Assembly: GCA_024291935.2 (NCBI GenBank)
Contig: CM044310.1
Span: 79,916,713 to 79,980,712 of the forward strand
Source: Okapia johnstoni
Lineage: Eukaryota; Chordata; Mammalia; Artiodactyla; Giraffidae
Direction: 5' to 3'
Length of the DNA: 64,000 bases
The notes beneath the pieces were generated by a model. It searched no databases, was not told where the DNA came from, and saw nothing but the letters and a program-made list of their open reading frames with translations. Below, piece after piece: positions 44,141 to 56,388 of this stretch; within the stretch, counting starts at the first letter, position 1, and the number at the start of each line of letters is the position of its first letter. The translations under genes were made by a program, and so were the position numbers.

Positions 44141-45659
44141 TCAGGATGGAGATCACGCAATTACCATGCAAAGACAGAGTCCAAACCCAGAGAGCCCGGC
44201 TCTAAAGCCCTAGATCTCATGCTGTTTTGCCTTTCATGTCTACACAGCATTTTCCTAGAACTGGACTCCTAGTTGATCACACACTCTTGCAGATCAGATG
44301 TATTCTCTGATTTTCTTTCCACCACCTGGTGCTGCTCACACCTGCTGTTACCTGAGCAATGGGGCTGTAAGTGTGCATTGCTGGGGTCAGAGAGGCACAG
44401 GTGCTAGTGGAGGTGATAATGAGATTTTTGTCCTGACTTAGTTGTTGCTCCCAGTCCTCTCCGGAACTGACATTTCTTCAGGCTTGTGACTTTTCTAGCT
44501 CACTATGGCCCCACCATGCCTGCTTGGTGGGTGAGGGCAGTTCATCTTGGAAGATTCTGAGGCACTAATGCATGGACACTTGATGGATGAGTAAGAGACC
44601 AAGGCAGAGGGAGGAAGTAGAAGGCACTGACCTTTTGCAATTTTTCTATCTATAAAAATAAACTCAAACTCCTTCAATGATTTGATTTGAGCCAATGTTC
44701 TGACCCATGAGTGGCCTCTTTCATCCAGTGTCTGAAAAGGAAGGTGTTAATTTTTCTTCTGCATTTGAAAGAAGTTCTTGGCTCAGCAAGGACATTGGGT
44801 CAGTTCACCCTTTAAAGGTGGAACTCCAATTTAGAAGATTTAAGTTTGGTAAAATGTACTCTCTCCTAAAAGCCCAGGAGCAGAGTCATAAAAAACTCTC
44901 TTGCCAATCCCCTTACAGTGGTTTACGTGAGGTCATTCTGGAAGCTTTCAGTGGGTGTAATAAAGGTGGGAGTGACTCTGCTATCCACTGACTGCAGGGT
45001 TGACTGGCCTCAGCATCAGCACGCAGCTAGCTTGCTATGACCCTGCTTTGAGGAAAAACATCACCTGGTCAAAGAGAGGTTTTGCTCAAGGCACAGGACA
45101 GGCAGCAACTAAAGAGTTCCAGAAAGCTTCTTAATTGTCTGCAACGTCTGGCCAGCCTCAGTTTGGCATCTTCAGAGGTCAGTGATGGGGGACTCAGAGT
45201 CAATTAGAGATAAAGACCAGAGGCCTGCTCAGCTTCCCTGTGATCCAACTCCTAGCTTCATGAAGAGACAGGGCAGATCTTACTTGCTGATTTTTAGAAG
45301 ATGAAGAGCAGTTGTCTTTGATCCATGCTTCAGACTTTGGAACAAAAGAAAAGGAAGACCAACTTCACCAGCATTATCGGCCTAAGGAATGCAGTGCCCC
45401 AAGGAGGAGGTTCTGAGCAAAACTCTAAATGACCTCCAGGAGGATTGAAATAAGGGAACAGAGAGCAGCTTCTTTGTGACTTGGGTTCTGCGGGGAGAAT
45501 CATCATGACACTGAAATTTCCCTCAATAACTCCACCAGAAAGACAGCTCCTCAGCCAAAGGTTGTAGCTGGGAGTGGAGCTGAAATTTGACTGCAGGATT
45601 TTTGAAACCAAGACCCTCTAAAACTGAGTTCCTCTCTTGAGTTTATGATTGACTTTTCT
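44141..45659. other. Unique stretch
   Basis: No gene or repeat recognised. The minus frame 45,330-45,611 (93 codons) and the plus frame 44,707-44,991 have no family features. Confidence 0.45.
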
Positions 45660-45689
45660 ACCCCAAACTTTATTCCCTTTTTTGTCCTG

Positions 45690-46312
45690 CCCCTGAATCC
45701 CCCTAGGACTCAGGCGTACTAAATAAAAGAGGGGATTGAAACTGAGTAGGGCCCTATGGAGCCCTCCTGGATACAAAATCCCTCTGCATCATTTATTTCT
45801 TATTTGCAGAAAAAGGCTTTATTCTAGGCCTTTCTTGAGTTCCAAAGAGTAGACTTAAGCAGTAATTAGGGATGTGAAGGAATGCAAAAACAAAGGAAAA
45901 GCAAATCGTTTCAGATATATACAACATAATCTAATGCATGTCTTTGAGTTGCAGAAATTAAAGCTCCCTCACAGAGGTGGGGTGACTAAATTCTGACCAC
46001 AAGCACATAGACCCCAGACTGATTGGAACCAGAAGATTGGTGATAAGATTCTTGAAACATCACCCTGTTACCTCACCACCAGCCAATCAGAAGAAAGACC
46101 AGGATCTGCAACATTCTCAGCCAATAGTGCGTTAAAGAACTCTTCCTTGAAAGCCATGGGAGAGTTCAGGTCTTCTAAGCATGAGCTGCCCATTTCTCCT
46201 TGCTTGGCACTCTACAAATAAATACTGTATTTTCCTTCGCTACAACCTGGTGTCAATAGATTGGCTTTGCTCCTTGCCAGCAGACTCATGTTCAGTCCAA
46301 TAACAATTTGAC
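45690..46312 (+). mobile_element. ERV-type LTR
   Basis: Reads as an old class I type LTR: 'gtttcagatatatacaac', 'caagcacatagaccccagac', 'caccagccaatcagaagaaa' (CCAAT box), then 'ctctacaaataaatactgta' with AATAAA near 46,216-46,221. It ends near 'gtccaataaca'. The left limit is uncertain. No internal viral sequence adjoins it, and the family is not named. Confidence 0.6.
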
Positions 46313-46497
46313 TCCAGGAGTGGTCTTTTAGCTGCCAGCCTGGACATCTCTCTCAGGTAGGCATGCTTCATCTAAAGGAATTTTGGAAAAGTACCAACAG
46401 GTCTGGAAAATGCCTGTGTCCTCAGGCCAGAGCAGTTGGTGGCAATACCACACCCACAATCCTCGGTGGGGATCAGAAATGTGAGCAATCATAAGCT

Positions 46498-46576
46498 TTA
46501 GGTTGGCCAAAAATTCATTCAGATTTCCCCAGAAGATGGTACAGAAAAACCTGAATGAACTTTTTGGCTAACTCCA
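46498..46576. mobile_element. Mariner-type MITE
   Basis: A 79-bp element with inverted ends. Left TTAGGTTGGCC, right (reverse) TGGAGTTAGCC, followed by AAAA-TTCATTCAG-type arms on both sides. A TA follows on the right (46,577-46,578). The expected TA on the left reads CT, possibly mutated. It is a short non-autonomous mariner with no transposase. Confidence 0.85.
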
Positions 46577-46578
46577 TA

Positions 46579-47838
46579 TTTGAACATGGACTTGAGCATA
46601 GGAAGCACTGGGGTTAGTCTTTGAGTTACTGAATCCCTCTAAGCACTGTTTCACAATCTTTTCATCTGTCTTTGCTGTCTCTGCTCCTTGGACTTTCCTT
46701 GAGAGACTTTCTCTAGCCATTAAGTTTGTTTGGGAAAAAATGCATTCGTTGTGGGCAGAGTGGGGGAGTGGGAAAACTAGCATTCTGCCTAACAGTGAGC
46801 TGACCAACATCAAGACACGTGAACTCTGAGGAAGATGACTCACTTCCTCTTCCCAAAATGCAAGTCAAAAGTTGATCCCAATCCTCTGAATAATCTGTCT
46901 TTCAAGTCTGTCAGAACTGTTTGGGGGAACAGAAAGGCCTGGCTAACCCTCTATTATTTGAGAAAAAAATTATAATTTGATTAACACATTTTACATGCCT
47001 GGTAGTGGAGGTTCACTCGTAGAAATAATTTCAGATCTGAGGAAAATAGCTACACTGAAAGACTTTCTGAGCAGTCAAAAAGGACAATGTGAACAAAACT
47101 TAATTAGGAGTACGGGCTAATGGAATCGAGAGGGAGGCAGGATGAATTCATTACATTAATAATAACCTGAACTCAAAGAGGGGAAGCAGATGGAAAGAAA
47201 GGAACGCATAATGCGTTATGTTGCGTTTCTTCTGAATAAAGTGTAGCATGCTGAAATGTAACGAGATTATCCATCCTCTCCATCTGCTTTTGTCTAAATA
47301 AATTCAGGTTTTTCACAAATGTAATGAATTTTCAGCTTTCAATTTGCTGTCTCCAGTGTGCGCGGTGCTGGGAAGCCCATTTACTAATATATGCCCCAGG
47401 CCTGGGACCTCTGTTGAGCACCAGGGCCTCACAGAACAGCGGCGAGGAGGTTCAAAGTCACCCTGCTCTCAGCATGGATGGGGTGTTCTGTCACAGCAGC
47501 ACCTGGGGGCTTTGCATGGCACAGGCTGGTGGAGAAGGATAGTGGTCTGGATTTGAGGTGGGAGGTAGAGTGGCAGGAGGGGGTCTCTTCTTCTGCAGAT
47601 TTTGAGATGAAAATTTGCTTCCTCTTCATTTATCACACATTTACTTCTACATCTTTATTCCTGAAGTTTTCTCCACTAGGAATTCCATGTCTTGTATACT
47701 TCTATTTTTCAAATCTATTACTTTTAAAAAACTCACTTATTTCAGTGTCTTCTTCAATTGCTTTAGAGCACACAGATATATTTCTCTTCTCCTTGAACTT
47801 GGGTCTCTCTTTCACTTGGTGAATTCTACCCTTTGGTT
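46579..47838. other. Unique stretch, strongest regulatory candidate
   Basis: 46,970-47,360 is unique and AT-rich. It holds homeobox-type sites ('acttaattagg', 'gggctaatgg') and an AACGCA-TAA-TGCGTT palindrome with retained CpGs (47,203-47,217). No gene. The frames 47,324-47,875 are short and overlapping. Confidence 0.5.
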
Positions 47839-48535
47839 GTTGCTCAGTCACTCAGTCATGTCTGATTCTTTGTGACCCTGTAGACTGTAGCACACCAGGC
47901 TTTTCTGTCCTTCACTGTCTCCCAGAGTTTGTTCCAACCCATGTCCATTGAATCAATGATGCCATCCAACTGTCTCCTCCACTGTCACCCCTTCTCCTCC
48001 TGACCTCAGTCTTTCTCAGCATTAGGGTCTTTTCCAATGAGTCAGCTCTTAATGTCAGGTGGCCAGAGTATTGGAGCTTCAGCTTCAGCATCAGTCTTTC
48101 CAATGAATATTCAGGGTTGATTTCCTTTAGGATTGACCGGTTTGATCTCCTTACCTTCCAAGGGACTCTCAAGAGTCTTCTCCAACACCTCAGTTTGAAA
48201 TCATCAATGCTTCGATGCTCAGCCTTCTTTATGGTGCAACTGTCACGTCTGTACATGACTGCTGGAAAGGCCATAGATTTGACTATGTGGATCTTTGTGG
48301 GCAAAGTGATGTCTCTGCTTTTTAATACACTGTCTAGGTTTGTCGTAGTTTTTCTTCTAAGGAGCAAACATCTTTTAATTTCACGGCTGCAGTCACCATC
48401 TGCAGTGATTTTGGAGCCCAGGAAAATAAAGTCTCCCATTGTTTCCCCTCTATTTACCATGAAGTTATGGGACCAGATGCCATGATCTTTCTGAATGTTG
48501 AGTTTAAAGCCAGCTTTTTCACTGTCCTTTCCCTG
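47839..48535 (-). mobile_element. BovB LINE 3' part
   Basis: Reversed tail 'gctcagtcactcagtcatg', then C-terminal ORF2 region to near the segment before YADD. The 208-codon minus frame 47,912-48,538 spans most of it but lacks both catalytic motifs. It begins with residues from beyond the element. Confidence 0.92.
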
Positions 48536-48604
48536 CACTAAGTTATTTAACTCCTTGTATTGTTCCTCCTGAATAAGATTGGAAGTTCATCCTCTTCCCT
48601 GCCC

Positions 48605-48996
48605 TTTTAACAAATGTTTGCTGAATGCCTTCCCTTTGCTGGTTACTTCATAGGCATTGGGGATCCAGTGATGAGCAAGGTAGACATGGTCCTTGGCTTC
48701 AAGTAGCTTGAGGGCTTCCCAGATGGTGCTAGTGATAAGGAATCCACCTGCCAATGCAGGAGCTTCAGGAGACGTGGGTTTGATCCCTGGGTCAGAATTA
48801 TCCCCTGGAGTAGGAAATGGCAACCCACTCCAGTGTTCTTGCCTAGAGAATCCCAAGGACAGAGGAGCATGGTGGGCTACGGTCCATGGGGTCACAGAGT
48901 CAGACACGACTAAAGCGAGTTAGCAGCCCAGCAGCAGCAGCAGCAGCAGCAGCAAGGAAGATGTGCTAAATAGTATTCACTCTCAATAAGGAGACA
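48605..48996 (-). repeat. L2-type remnant hosting later insertions
   Basis: 'acaaatgtttgctgaatgcc', 'ggcattggggatccagtgat' and 'gagacaatta' resemble reversed L2. A Bov-tA sits inside it, and the ERVL-type LTR begins right after it. Confidence 0.5.
48712..48954 (+). mobile_element. Bov-tA SINE with (CAG)8 tail
   Basis: Full copy from 'gggcttcccagatggtgc' to 'gtcagacacgactaaag', then a CAG-repeat tail of about 8 units (48,929-48,953). CAG-type tails are common in this SINE family, so the triplet run is part of the element. Confidence 0.94.
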
Positions 48997-49001
48997 ATTA
49001 C

Positions 49002-49514
49002 TGTGATGGTTAACTTAACTTGGCTGATCTAAGGGGTGCCCAGATAACTGGTAAAACATTATTTCTGGGTGCATCTGCGAGGTGTTTCCAGAAGAGATTA
49101 GTGTTTGAATTGGTGAACGGAGCACGGCAGGTGGCCCTTCCCAATGTGAATGTGCCTTATCCTATCTGACAAGGACCCGAATAGAACAAAAGGGTGAAGG
49201 AAGGGCAAATTCTCCTCTTTCTCTGCTTGAGCTGACATCTATATTCTCCTGTCCTCAGACTTCTGTGCACTGATTTCCAGACTTTCAGACTCAGATACGG
49301 ACTTAAACCATCTGCTTCCTGATTCTTGGGACTTGGGACTCTGACTGAATTATACCATGAGTTTTCCTGGGTCTCCAGCTTGCAGATGGCACATCATGGG
49401 ATGTCTCAGCCTCCATAAGCACATGAGACAATTCCCAAATTAAATCTCCTTTTATATATCTCTCTTTACATACCTAATTTGTTCTGCTTCTCTGGAGAAC
49501 CCTTGGCTAATACA
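49002..49514 (+). mobile_element. ERVL-type (MLT2-like) solo LTR, 5-bp TSD
   Basis: Starts TGTGATGGTTAACTT and ends in TAATACA. It is flanked by ATTAC at 48,997-49,001 and 49,515-49,519. Phrases 'tctgggtgcatctgcgagg', 'tctccagcttgcagatggc', 'aattaaatctccttttatat' and 'ttctctggagaacccttggc' follow the MLT2-type LTR. 513 bp, no internal part. Confidence 0.88.
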
Positions 49515-49524
49515 ATTACAAAAT

Positions 49525-50157
49525 TTAATGGTCAAATTTAAGTCAATGTTATTGATAATAAAATTCACACATTTTAAGTGTACAGGTTGATGGCTTTTGA
49601 CAAATGTAAGTATCCCAATTAATTAAGATACAGAACATTTCCATCCCTCCAAAAGTTTCCTCATACCTCTTCCCAAACTTTCTCTGCCCAGTTGCTAACT
49701 GCCTGCCTACCAACCTTATCTGATTTCTATTCCTATAGGTTATTTTTACTTTCTTTAGAATTTTGTATAAATGGAATAATATAGTATATAATCTTTTGCC
49801 TCTGGCTTTTTTCACTCAGCCTAGTATCTGTGAGATTCTTCACTGTTGTGTTTTGTTGAAAATTACTTTTCAACAGTAATTTGTTCCTTTGTATTCCTGA
49901 ATGTATATGTATGAGGATGTATACATAGTTTATCCATTCACTTGTTGATGGACACTTGGGTTGTTTATGGTTTTTGGCTTTCATAAATAAAGCTGCTATG
50001 AATATTTGTATTCAAGTCCTTCTGTGGTATAAATTTTTATTATTATTATTTTTTATTTTTATTATTTTATTATTATTATTTTTAAATAAATACCTGGTAA
50101 TAGAATTGCTAGGTTATATGGAAAGTATACGTTTAATCATATAAGAAACTACTAAGT
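49525..50157 (-). repeat. Old L1 3' part, antisense
   Basis: Reversed L1 phrases: 'cacacattttaagtgtacag', 'cattcacttgttgatggaca', 'cataaataaagctgctatga' and 'gaattgctaggttatatgg'. A TTA/TTTTA simple repeat (about 50,038-50,085) expanded inside it. Confidence 0.75.
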
Positions 50158-51272
50158 GTTTTTTAAATGGATCATAGGCTTACACATCAGAGCTAAAATC
50201 ATAAAGATTCTAGAAGAAAACATAGGAGAAAGTTTACATGACCTTGGAACAGGCAAAGATTTCTTGCTTTGATTTTACACAAAATATTTTTTTAAATCTC
50301 ACAAATGAGACATCACCAAAACGAAAAATGTTTGCTCTCCAAACCCCTACAAACGAAAAAGGAAACCCAGTTCTTTTAAAACCCTTAGGAATTAAAAACG
50401 ACAGCTCACACATTGGGAGTAAACATATGTAACATACATTTGGCAAAGTAGCTGCATCTAGAACATGTGAAGAACTCTTACAACTCCATAATGAGACACA
50501 ATTTTTTTTAAAAAAAGCAAAATATTTGATTGAACATTACATAAGAATGACCAAAGAGCACATGAAAATATGCTCAGTATCATTAGCCTTTGGGGAAATG
50601 AAAAGTAAAATTACTGTGATAAACCTCTTTACACTCACTAGAAGGTGTGAAAAAGGAAAATCCCCAGGGTTAGTGAGGAGCTAGAAGAATAGAGTAGTGC
50701 AAACACATTGTCAGCTGTTGGGCAATATTTTATAAAGTTGAACATGTGCTTAGGATAATGTGATCCACTGATTCCACTCCCAGATAACTACTCCAGAGAA
50801 ATGAAAACCTAATTTTCCCTCAAAGGGTTATGCACAAATTCTCCTAGCAGCTTTATTTATAATAACCCAAACTGGAAACAATCCAAATGTTTGTCATCCA
50901 CTGAACGGATGAACAAATTGTGATACATTCACGTTATGGAGTAAAACCACTCAGCAATAAAAAGGAATAAACTTCATAGACATTATGCCTAGCGAAAAAG
51001 ACAGATGCAAAAGAATAAGTGACATGGTTTCATTTATATGAAACTATAAAAAAGAGAAATCTAATTTATAGCAACAGAAACAGGTCCACGATTTCCTGGG
51101 GCTGTGGCTTACCGAGGGGTTAACTGCAAAGAGGTAAAAGGTAAATTTCTGAGGCTATGCTGATATTCTATACTCTGGCTGTGTGGTTACATGTCAGTTA
51201 TTGACTTCAGCATTTAAAGTGGATGCAATCTTTTGAAAGTGCATTATATCTCAACAGTGTTGATCAAAACAA
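50158..51272 (+). repeat. Old L1 3' part, sense
   Basis: 'aaagattctagaagaaaaca', 'ttgatttacacaaaat'-type, 'cagctttatttataataacc', 'actcagcaataaaaaggaat' and the 3' UTR to about 51,272. Orientation is opposite to the adjoining fragment. Broken frames. Confidence 0.78.
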
Positions 51273-52339
51273 ACAGGCATGGACCTGCTAGTATGACTGT
51301 CTGTAGTGACTCTGCTCTTTCTTCCCAGGAAGAAAATGGACTCAGTAGGCTCAGCATGTGTCCTTTTGAAGAGACTATTCATCCTGTGGGAGCGTGTGAG
51401 AGCTCTGCTGGGGTGCTGATGATTTAGTTCTATATTATGCTGCAGAAAACGAAACAATATGTGCATTCCATGTGACACTTGCATTTATTAGCAGAGAAAT
51501 AACGGATCTGCTAAGAAGAGCAACACTCTATTGTGTGGATGTCATTTCTGATTGTCAAGTTGCAAAAAACATTCAGCTAAGTCTTCAGCTTGTTAAACCT
51601 GAAAGAGCTGTTTACAGGTTTTGTTCTTTTCCTCCTGTGAACTATTAAGCATTCCATTTAGTTTGCAAAGACAGAACGGGTTTTCTTGATGGCTTGGCTC
51701 CTTTGGGATGAATGCTGAGAGCCACACTCAATGTTAGTGCACTACCTATGGATCTGGGCCACTTGATTAAGAGAGCTGGAGTCTTAAACTGGGGGCCCCC
51801 AGAGTATCAGGAGCTGTAGTACTCCGAAGTTACAGTGACATGTCCCCTCACAGAGGTTCACGGCAAGACTGATGGACCCTCATCATATGCACTCATTTCT
51901 TCTCTGAAAGGGACTGCAAGAGAGCTCAGCTTGCCATCCCATCTTTGTAGCAGATACCTGACTGTGAGCAAAAGTCTGTTTCCATGACCACCCCTGCCTT
52001 TATGCCAGGATCAGCTGTTTGGACACATGGAGGAAATGGGGAGGACTATAGCTGCTGACAGTGAATGAAAGTTATATAATATCGTTTGAGTAGAAAAAGA
52101 GGCAGCAGACTAATGCATTGAATGTCCTGAGTCTCTTGGAGTCCAGAAATTTTCCTCTGATATTAATTTTAATAAACAAAATATTACTTGTAGCTACAGA
52201 AGGGTCAACTCCTTGATTCTGGAAGGAGCCCAACCTGCTTAAAGAGGACTCAGTAGGCTCTGCAGCCTAATTGGGGTTCAGATTCAATGAATGATATTGC
52301 ACAAACCACTTAGCTCTTCTGATGAAGTTTCCTTACCTA
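51273..52339. other. Unique stretch
   Basis: AT-rich unique DNA without repeats or exons that I can recognise. 51,480-51,700 might be conserved non-coding DNA. Confidence 0.4.
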
Positions 52340-53548
52340 CGAATCAAGTTAAAACCCAATGACCTACCTCCCAGAGTAATGGAAATAAAAACAAAAATAA
52401 ATAAATGTGACCGAATTAAACTTAAAAGCCTTTCCACAATGAAGGAAACTATAAGCACGGTGAAAAGGCAACCTTCAGAATGGGAGCAAGTGATAGCAAA
52501 CAAAACAACTGACAAAGAATTAATCTCAAAAATATACAAGCAGCTCATGCAGCTCAATTCCAGAAAAATAAATCAATCAAAAAATGGGCCAAAGAACTAA
52601 ACAGACATTTCTCCAAAGAAGACATACAAATGGCTAGCAAACACATGAAAAGATGTTCAACATCACTCATTATCAGAAAAATGCAAATCAAAACCACAAT
52701 GAGGTACCATCTGATGCTGGTCAGAATGGCTGCCTTCAAAAAGCCTACACACAATAATGCAGGACAGGGTGTGGAGAAAAGGGAACCCTTTTACATTGTT
52801 GGTAGGAATGCAAACTAGCACAGCCACTATAGAGAACAGCATGGAGATTCCGTAAAAAACTAGAAATAGAACTGCCATATGACCCAACAATCCCACTGCT
52901 GGGCATACACACTGAGTAAACTAGAACTGAAAGAGGCACATGTACCCCAGTGTTCATTGCAGCACTGTTTACGATGGAATCATCCTAGATGTCCATTGGC
53001 AGACAAATGGATAAGGAAGTTGTGGTACATATACACAATGGAATATTATTCAGCTATAAAAAAGAATGCATTTGAGTCAGTTCTAATGAGGTGGATGAAA
53101 CTGAAGCCTGTTATACAGAGTGAAGTAAGCCAGAAAGAGAAACACTAATAGAGTATATTAATGCATATATATGGAATTTAGAAAGACAGTGGTGACGATC
53201 CTATATGCAAGACAGCAAAAGAGACACAGATGTAAAGAACAAACTTTTGGACTATGTGGGAGAAAGCAAGGGTGGGATGGTATGAGAGAATGGCATTGAA
53301 ACATGTATATTACCATATGGGAAATAGATGACCAGTGCAAATTCGATGTCATGAAGCAGGGCACTCAAAATTGGTGCTCTGGGACAACCCAGAGGGATGG
53401 GGTGGGGAGGAAGTAGGGAAGGAGTTGGGAGGGGGGTTCAGGATGGGGGGACACGTATACACCTGTGGCTGATTCATGTGGATGTATGGCAAAACCCACA
53501 ATATTGTAAAGTAATTAGCTTCCAATTAAAATAAACAAATAAATTAAT
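52340..53548 (+). mobile_element. Ruminant L1 3' end
   Basis: ORF2 C-terminal region: frame 52,322-52,600 ends in a broken form, then 'gaaccacaatgaggtacc'-type sequence and 'tgggcatacacactgagtaa'. The 3' UTR holds a G-rich run (53,395-53,450) and the end 'ccaattaaaataaac'. Multiple stops. It is less decayed than the L1 at 50 kb. Confidence 0.88.
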
Positions 53549-54555
53549 TTTTTACAAATGCTGATAACCAGTAGCAGCTATTTCTTCATCTTTCAGTTTA
53601 CCCATTTTGAGATTTCTCATCTTTGCTGACTACCTAAAGAGAAATAAAACTTAAGTATCCCCAAAACATTCACTCACATAAAGAGTATATGAGTGAGCAG
53701 TGCCAGCTTCACTGATGATCCGGTAAGAAGGAGAAAGGGATATCGTTGGACTTCCAGTGCCTTAGGAATATTTCAAAGGAATGGTGTATGTTTGAATGAA
53801 TATGTGTGTGTTTGTGTGTGTGTATTTAAGGATTCTTGCTCTTTCTTCAAGCAGTAGCCAGAATCCTCACTTCTCTTCCTCCTCCTGGTGTTCCTCTCAG
53901 AATTTCATACTTCTCTTTCCTCCAACAAACATAGCAATTCTGCCTACACCTCAGCTTGTATACCCTGACTTATTTAGGAGCTCAGCAAACCAAATAACCT
54001 GTAGAAAACTTTCTCCTCCAACAATATGTGGTGATGATCCTCTTTTGTAGTAGCACATATTTAGGTATTTCTCTACTTTCACGTCAAATAGCTTATGCAA
54101 ATTTCTATGTTTCGTCAATTCTAGGACCAAGGTTTTCTCCTATTTTAACATCTCTGAAATTGGAATGCTACTTACAATAGAAGACATGTTACAATTCAAA
54201 ATGACAACATTTTTCTTAGGATTTTAGACGTGATGAAACATGGCATTTCTTCCAGCTGAACACAGGGCTATTTCTCTTCAAGAGCAATTATTATTATTAT
54301 AAACTTATTATGTAAAATTTTTTTCATCTCAAAACAAACAAATTCTCAAATTCTGTGGGGTTCCAAGTCCTGGTTAACAAATTATGTGCACAGATACACC
54401 CATCCCTGCTCCTGGCTCATTCATTCTTACTTGCTGGAAATGATAGAGACAGACAGCTAGGAGTAAGGATAGGAAATGATCTATTTATCTATCTTAAGTA
54501 GGATTCTATTTTGTAGGAGAAAGTCATCAGTGGAAACAGGACTTATCTAGTAAAG
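53549..54555. other. Unique stretch
   Basis: Includes a short TG-rich region (53,803-53,823). No gene recognised. Confidence 0.4.
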
Positions 54556-54745
54556 AGGTGATTCTCAAAGTGTGGTCCAAACATGAACCACATTAAAATC
54601 TCCTGCAGGCTTATTAAAAAGTGTGACTTTTGCGATCACATTTTAGGTCACCCCAGTCACATCTCTGAGGACAATGCCTTACAATCTGTATTGTCAATAA
54701 GCTCCCCAGGGATGGTTTATTCAAAATTAGACTACGGCTTTCAGG
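54556..54745 (+). repeat. MER5-like hAT element
   Basis: 'gattctcaaagtgtggtcca', 'aatctcctgcaggcttatta', then 'caatctgtattgtcaataag' follow the MER5 (hAT-Charlie) order. Non-autonomous and old. Confidence 0.65.
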
Positions 54746-55066
54746 GAAAGCTGCATACCTGTTACAGACCAGGAATTTTCAATTCACTATGATTTAAAAC
54801 TCTCAAAGATATTTTTAAAATGTGCATTAGCACATTTAGCATTATCCACATGCTAGCAGTGGGTAAACGGTCACCACCCAGCACGTGGTGGAATATGTTT
54901 GATTCCAGGGCTTTCTGAGACCCATCTCGTCTGCACTGAACACAAACATAATTTATGCAACCTTTTTGGAACACAATTTGACAAAAATCTGTTAAATTTA
55001 ACATGCCTATTCCCTTTGTCCAGAAATTCCATTACAAGAATTTAGACTGCAGAAATACTCAAGTAT

Positions 55067-55097
<31 letters not shown>

Positions 55098-55475
55098 TGA
55101 ATATTAACTGTAGCATTACTTGTAATAGTAAAAAATAATCAGAAATAATCTATAGGCCTATCACTAGGGAGAAAGTAAAATTATGATATTTCCTTTCTGT
55201 GAAATACTATGTATCAGTGAAAAAAGAATGCACTTCTACATATAATAGTATGGAAAGATCTATAGGACATAAGATTAATATATAAAAAATATCTAAGTAC
55301 AAAATGTAGAGGAAAATGCTGTTTCTGTAAAACTAGGAAGACCTTTGTATATTTATATTTCAAATGTGAAGACAAAGAAAAATACCTTGAAAATTGCATA
55401 CTAAATTGCAAATAGTGTTAACCTCTTAGGCAGTGAGTGGCATTTGAACTGGATAGAAATGGGATGAGGGGTGAC
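54746..55475. other. AT-rich stretch
   Basis: Apart from the TC/CA tract, it has L1-like phrases such as 'tccattacaagaatttagac' and 'gtagcattacttgtaatagt' and may be a decayed L1 3' fragment. Confidence 0.35.
55061..55097. repeat. (TC)n(CA)n microsatellite
   Basis: About 12 TC units followed by 7 CA units, ending at 'cacatga'. Confidence 0.92.
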
Positions 55476-55851
55476 GGTCACTTTTATTTTTTTTTTAGTT
55501 AATTTATTTATTTTAGTTGAAGGCTAATTACTTTACAATATTGTAGTAGTTTTTGCCATACATTGATATGAATCAGCCATGGGTTTACATGTGTTCCCCA
55601 TCCTGAACCCCCCTCCCACCTCCCTCCCCATCCCATCCCTCAGGGTCATCCCAGTGCACCAGCCCTGGGCACTTGTCTCATGCATTGAACCTGGACTGGC
55701 GTTCTGTTTCACATATGATAATATACAAGTTTCAGTGTTATTCTCTCAGATCATCCCACCCTCGCCTTCTCCCACAGAGTCCAAAAGACTGTTTTATACA
55801 TCTGTGTGTCTCTTTTTCTGTCTCGCATATAGGGTTATCATTATCATCCTT

Positions 55852-56388
55852 CTAAATTCCATATGTATGCATTAGTATACTGTATTGGTGATTTTCTTTC
55901 TGGCTTACTTCACTCTGTATAATGGGCTCCAGTTTCATCCACCTCATTAGAACTGATTCAAATGTATTCTTTTTAATGGCTGAGTAATATTCCATAGCGT
56001 ATATGTACCACAGCTTCCTTATCCGTTCGTCAGATGGTGGACATCTAGGTTGCTTCCATGTCCTGGCTATTATAAACAGTGCTGCGATGAACACTGGGGT
56101 ACACGTGTCTCTTTCAATTCTGGTTTCCTCAGTGTGTATGCCCAGCAGTGGGATTGCTGGGTAATATGGCAGTTCTATTTCCAGTTTTTTAAGGAATCTC
56201 CACACTGTTCTCCATAGTGGCTGTACTAGTTTGCATTCCCACCAACAGTGTAAGAGGATTCCCTTTTCTCCACACCCTCTCTCACATTTACTGCTTGTAG
56301 ACTTTTGGATAGCAGCCATTCTGACTGGCATGAAATGGTACCTCATTGTGGTTTTGATTTGCATTATTCGAGAGTACCAGAAAAACAT
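55852..56388 (-). pseudogene. L1 ORF2 C-terminal fragment, 178 codons
   Basis: Minus-strand open frame of the L1 ORF2 C-terminus, with the conserved cysteine-rich signature ([20 protein letters not shown]) near residues 40-60. It ends at a natural stop after HTYGI. The first seven or so residues come from the antisense of the inserted BovB. Endonuclease and RT domains are missing. Confidence 0.8.

Noticed and set aside
48929..48953. CAG run as a triplet-expansion locus
   Set aside because: It is the tail of a Bov-tA; it is not in a coding frame.
53395..53450. G-rich run as a novel G-quadruplex
   Set aside because: It lies in the L1 3' UTR, where a G-rich tract is a family feature.
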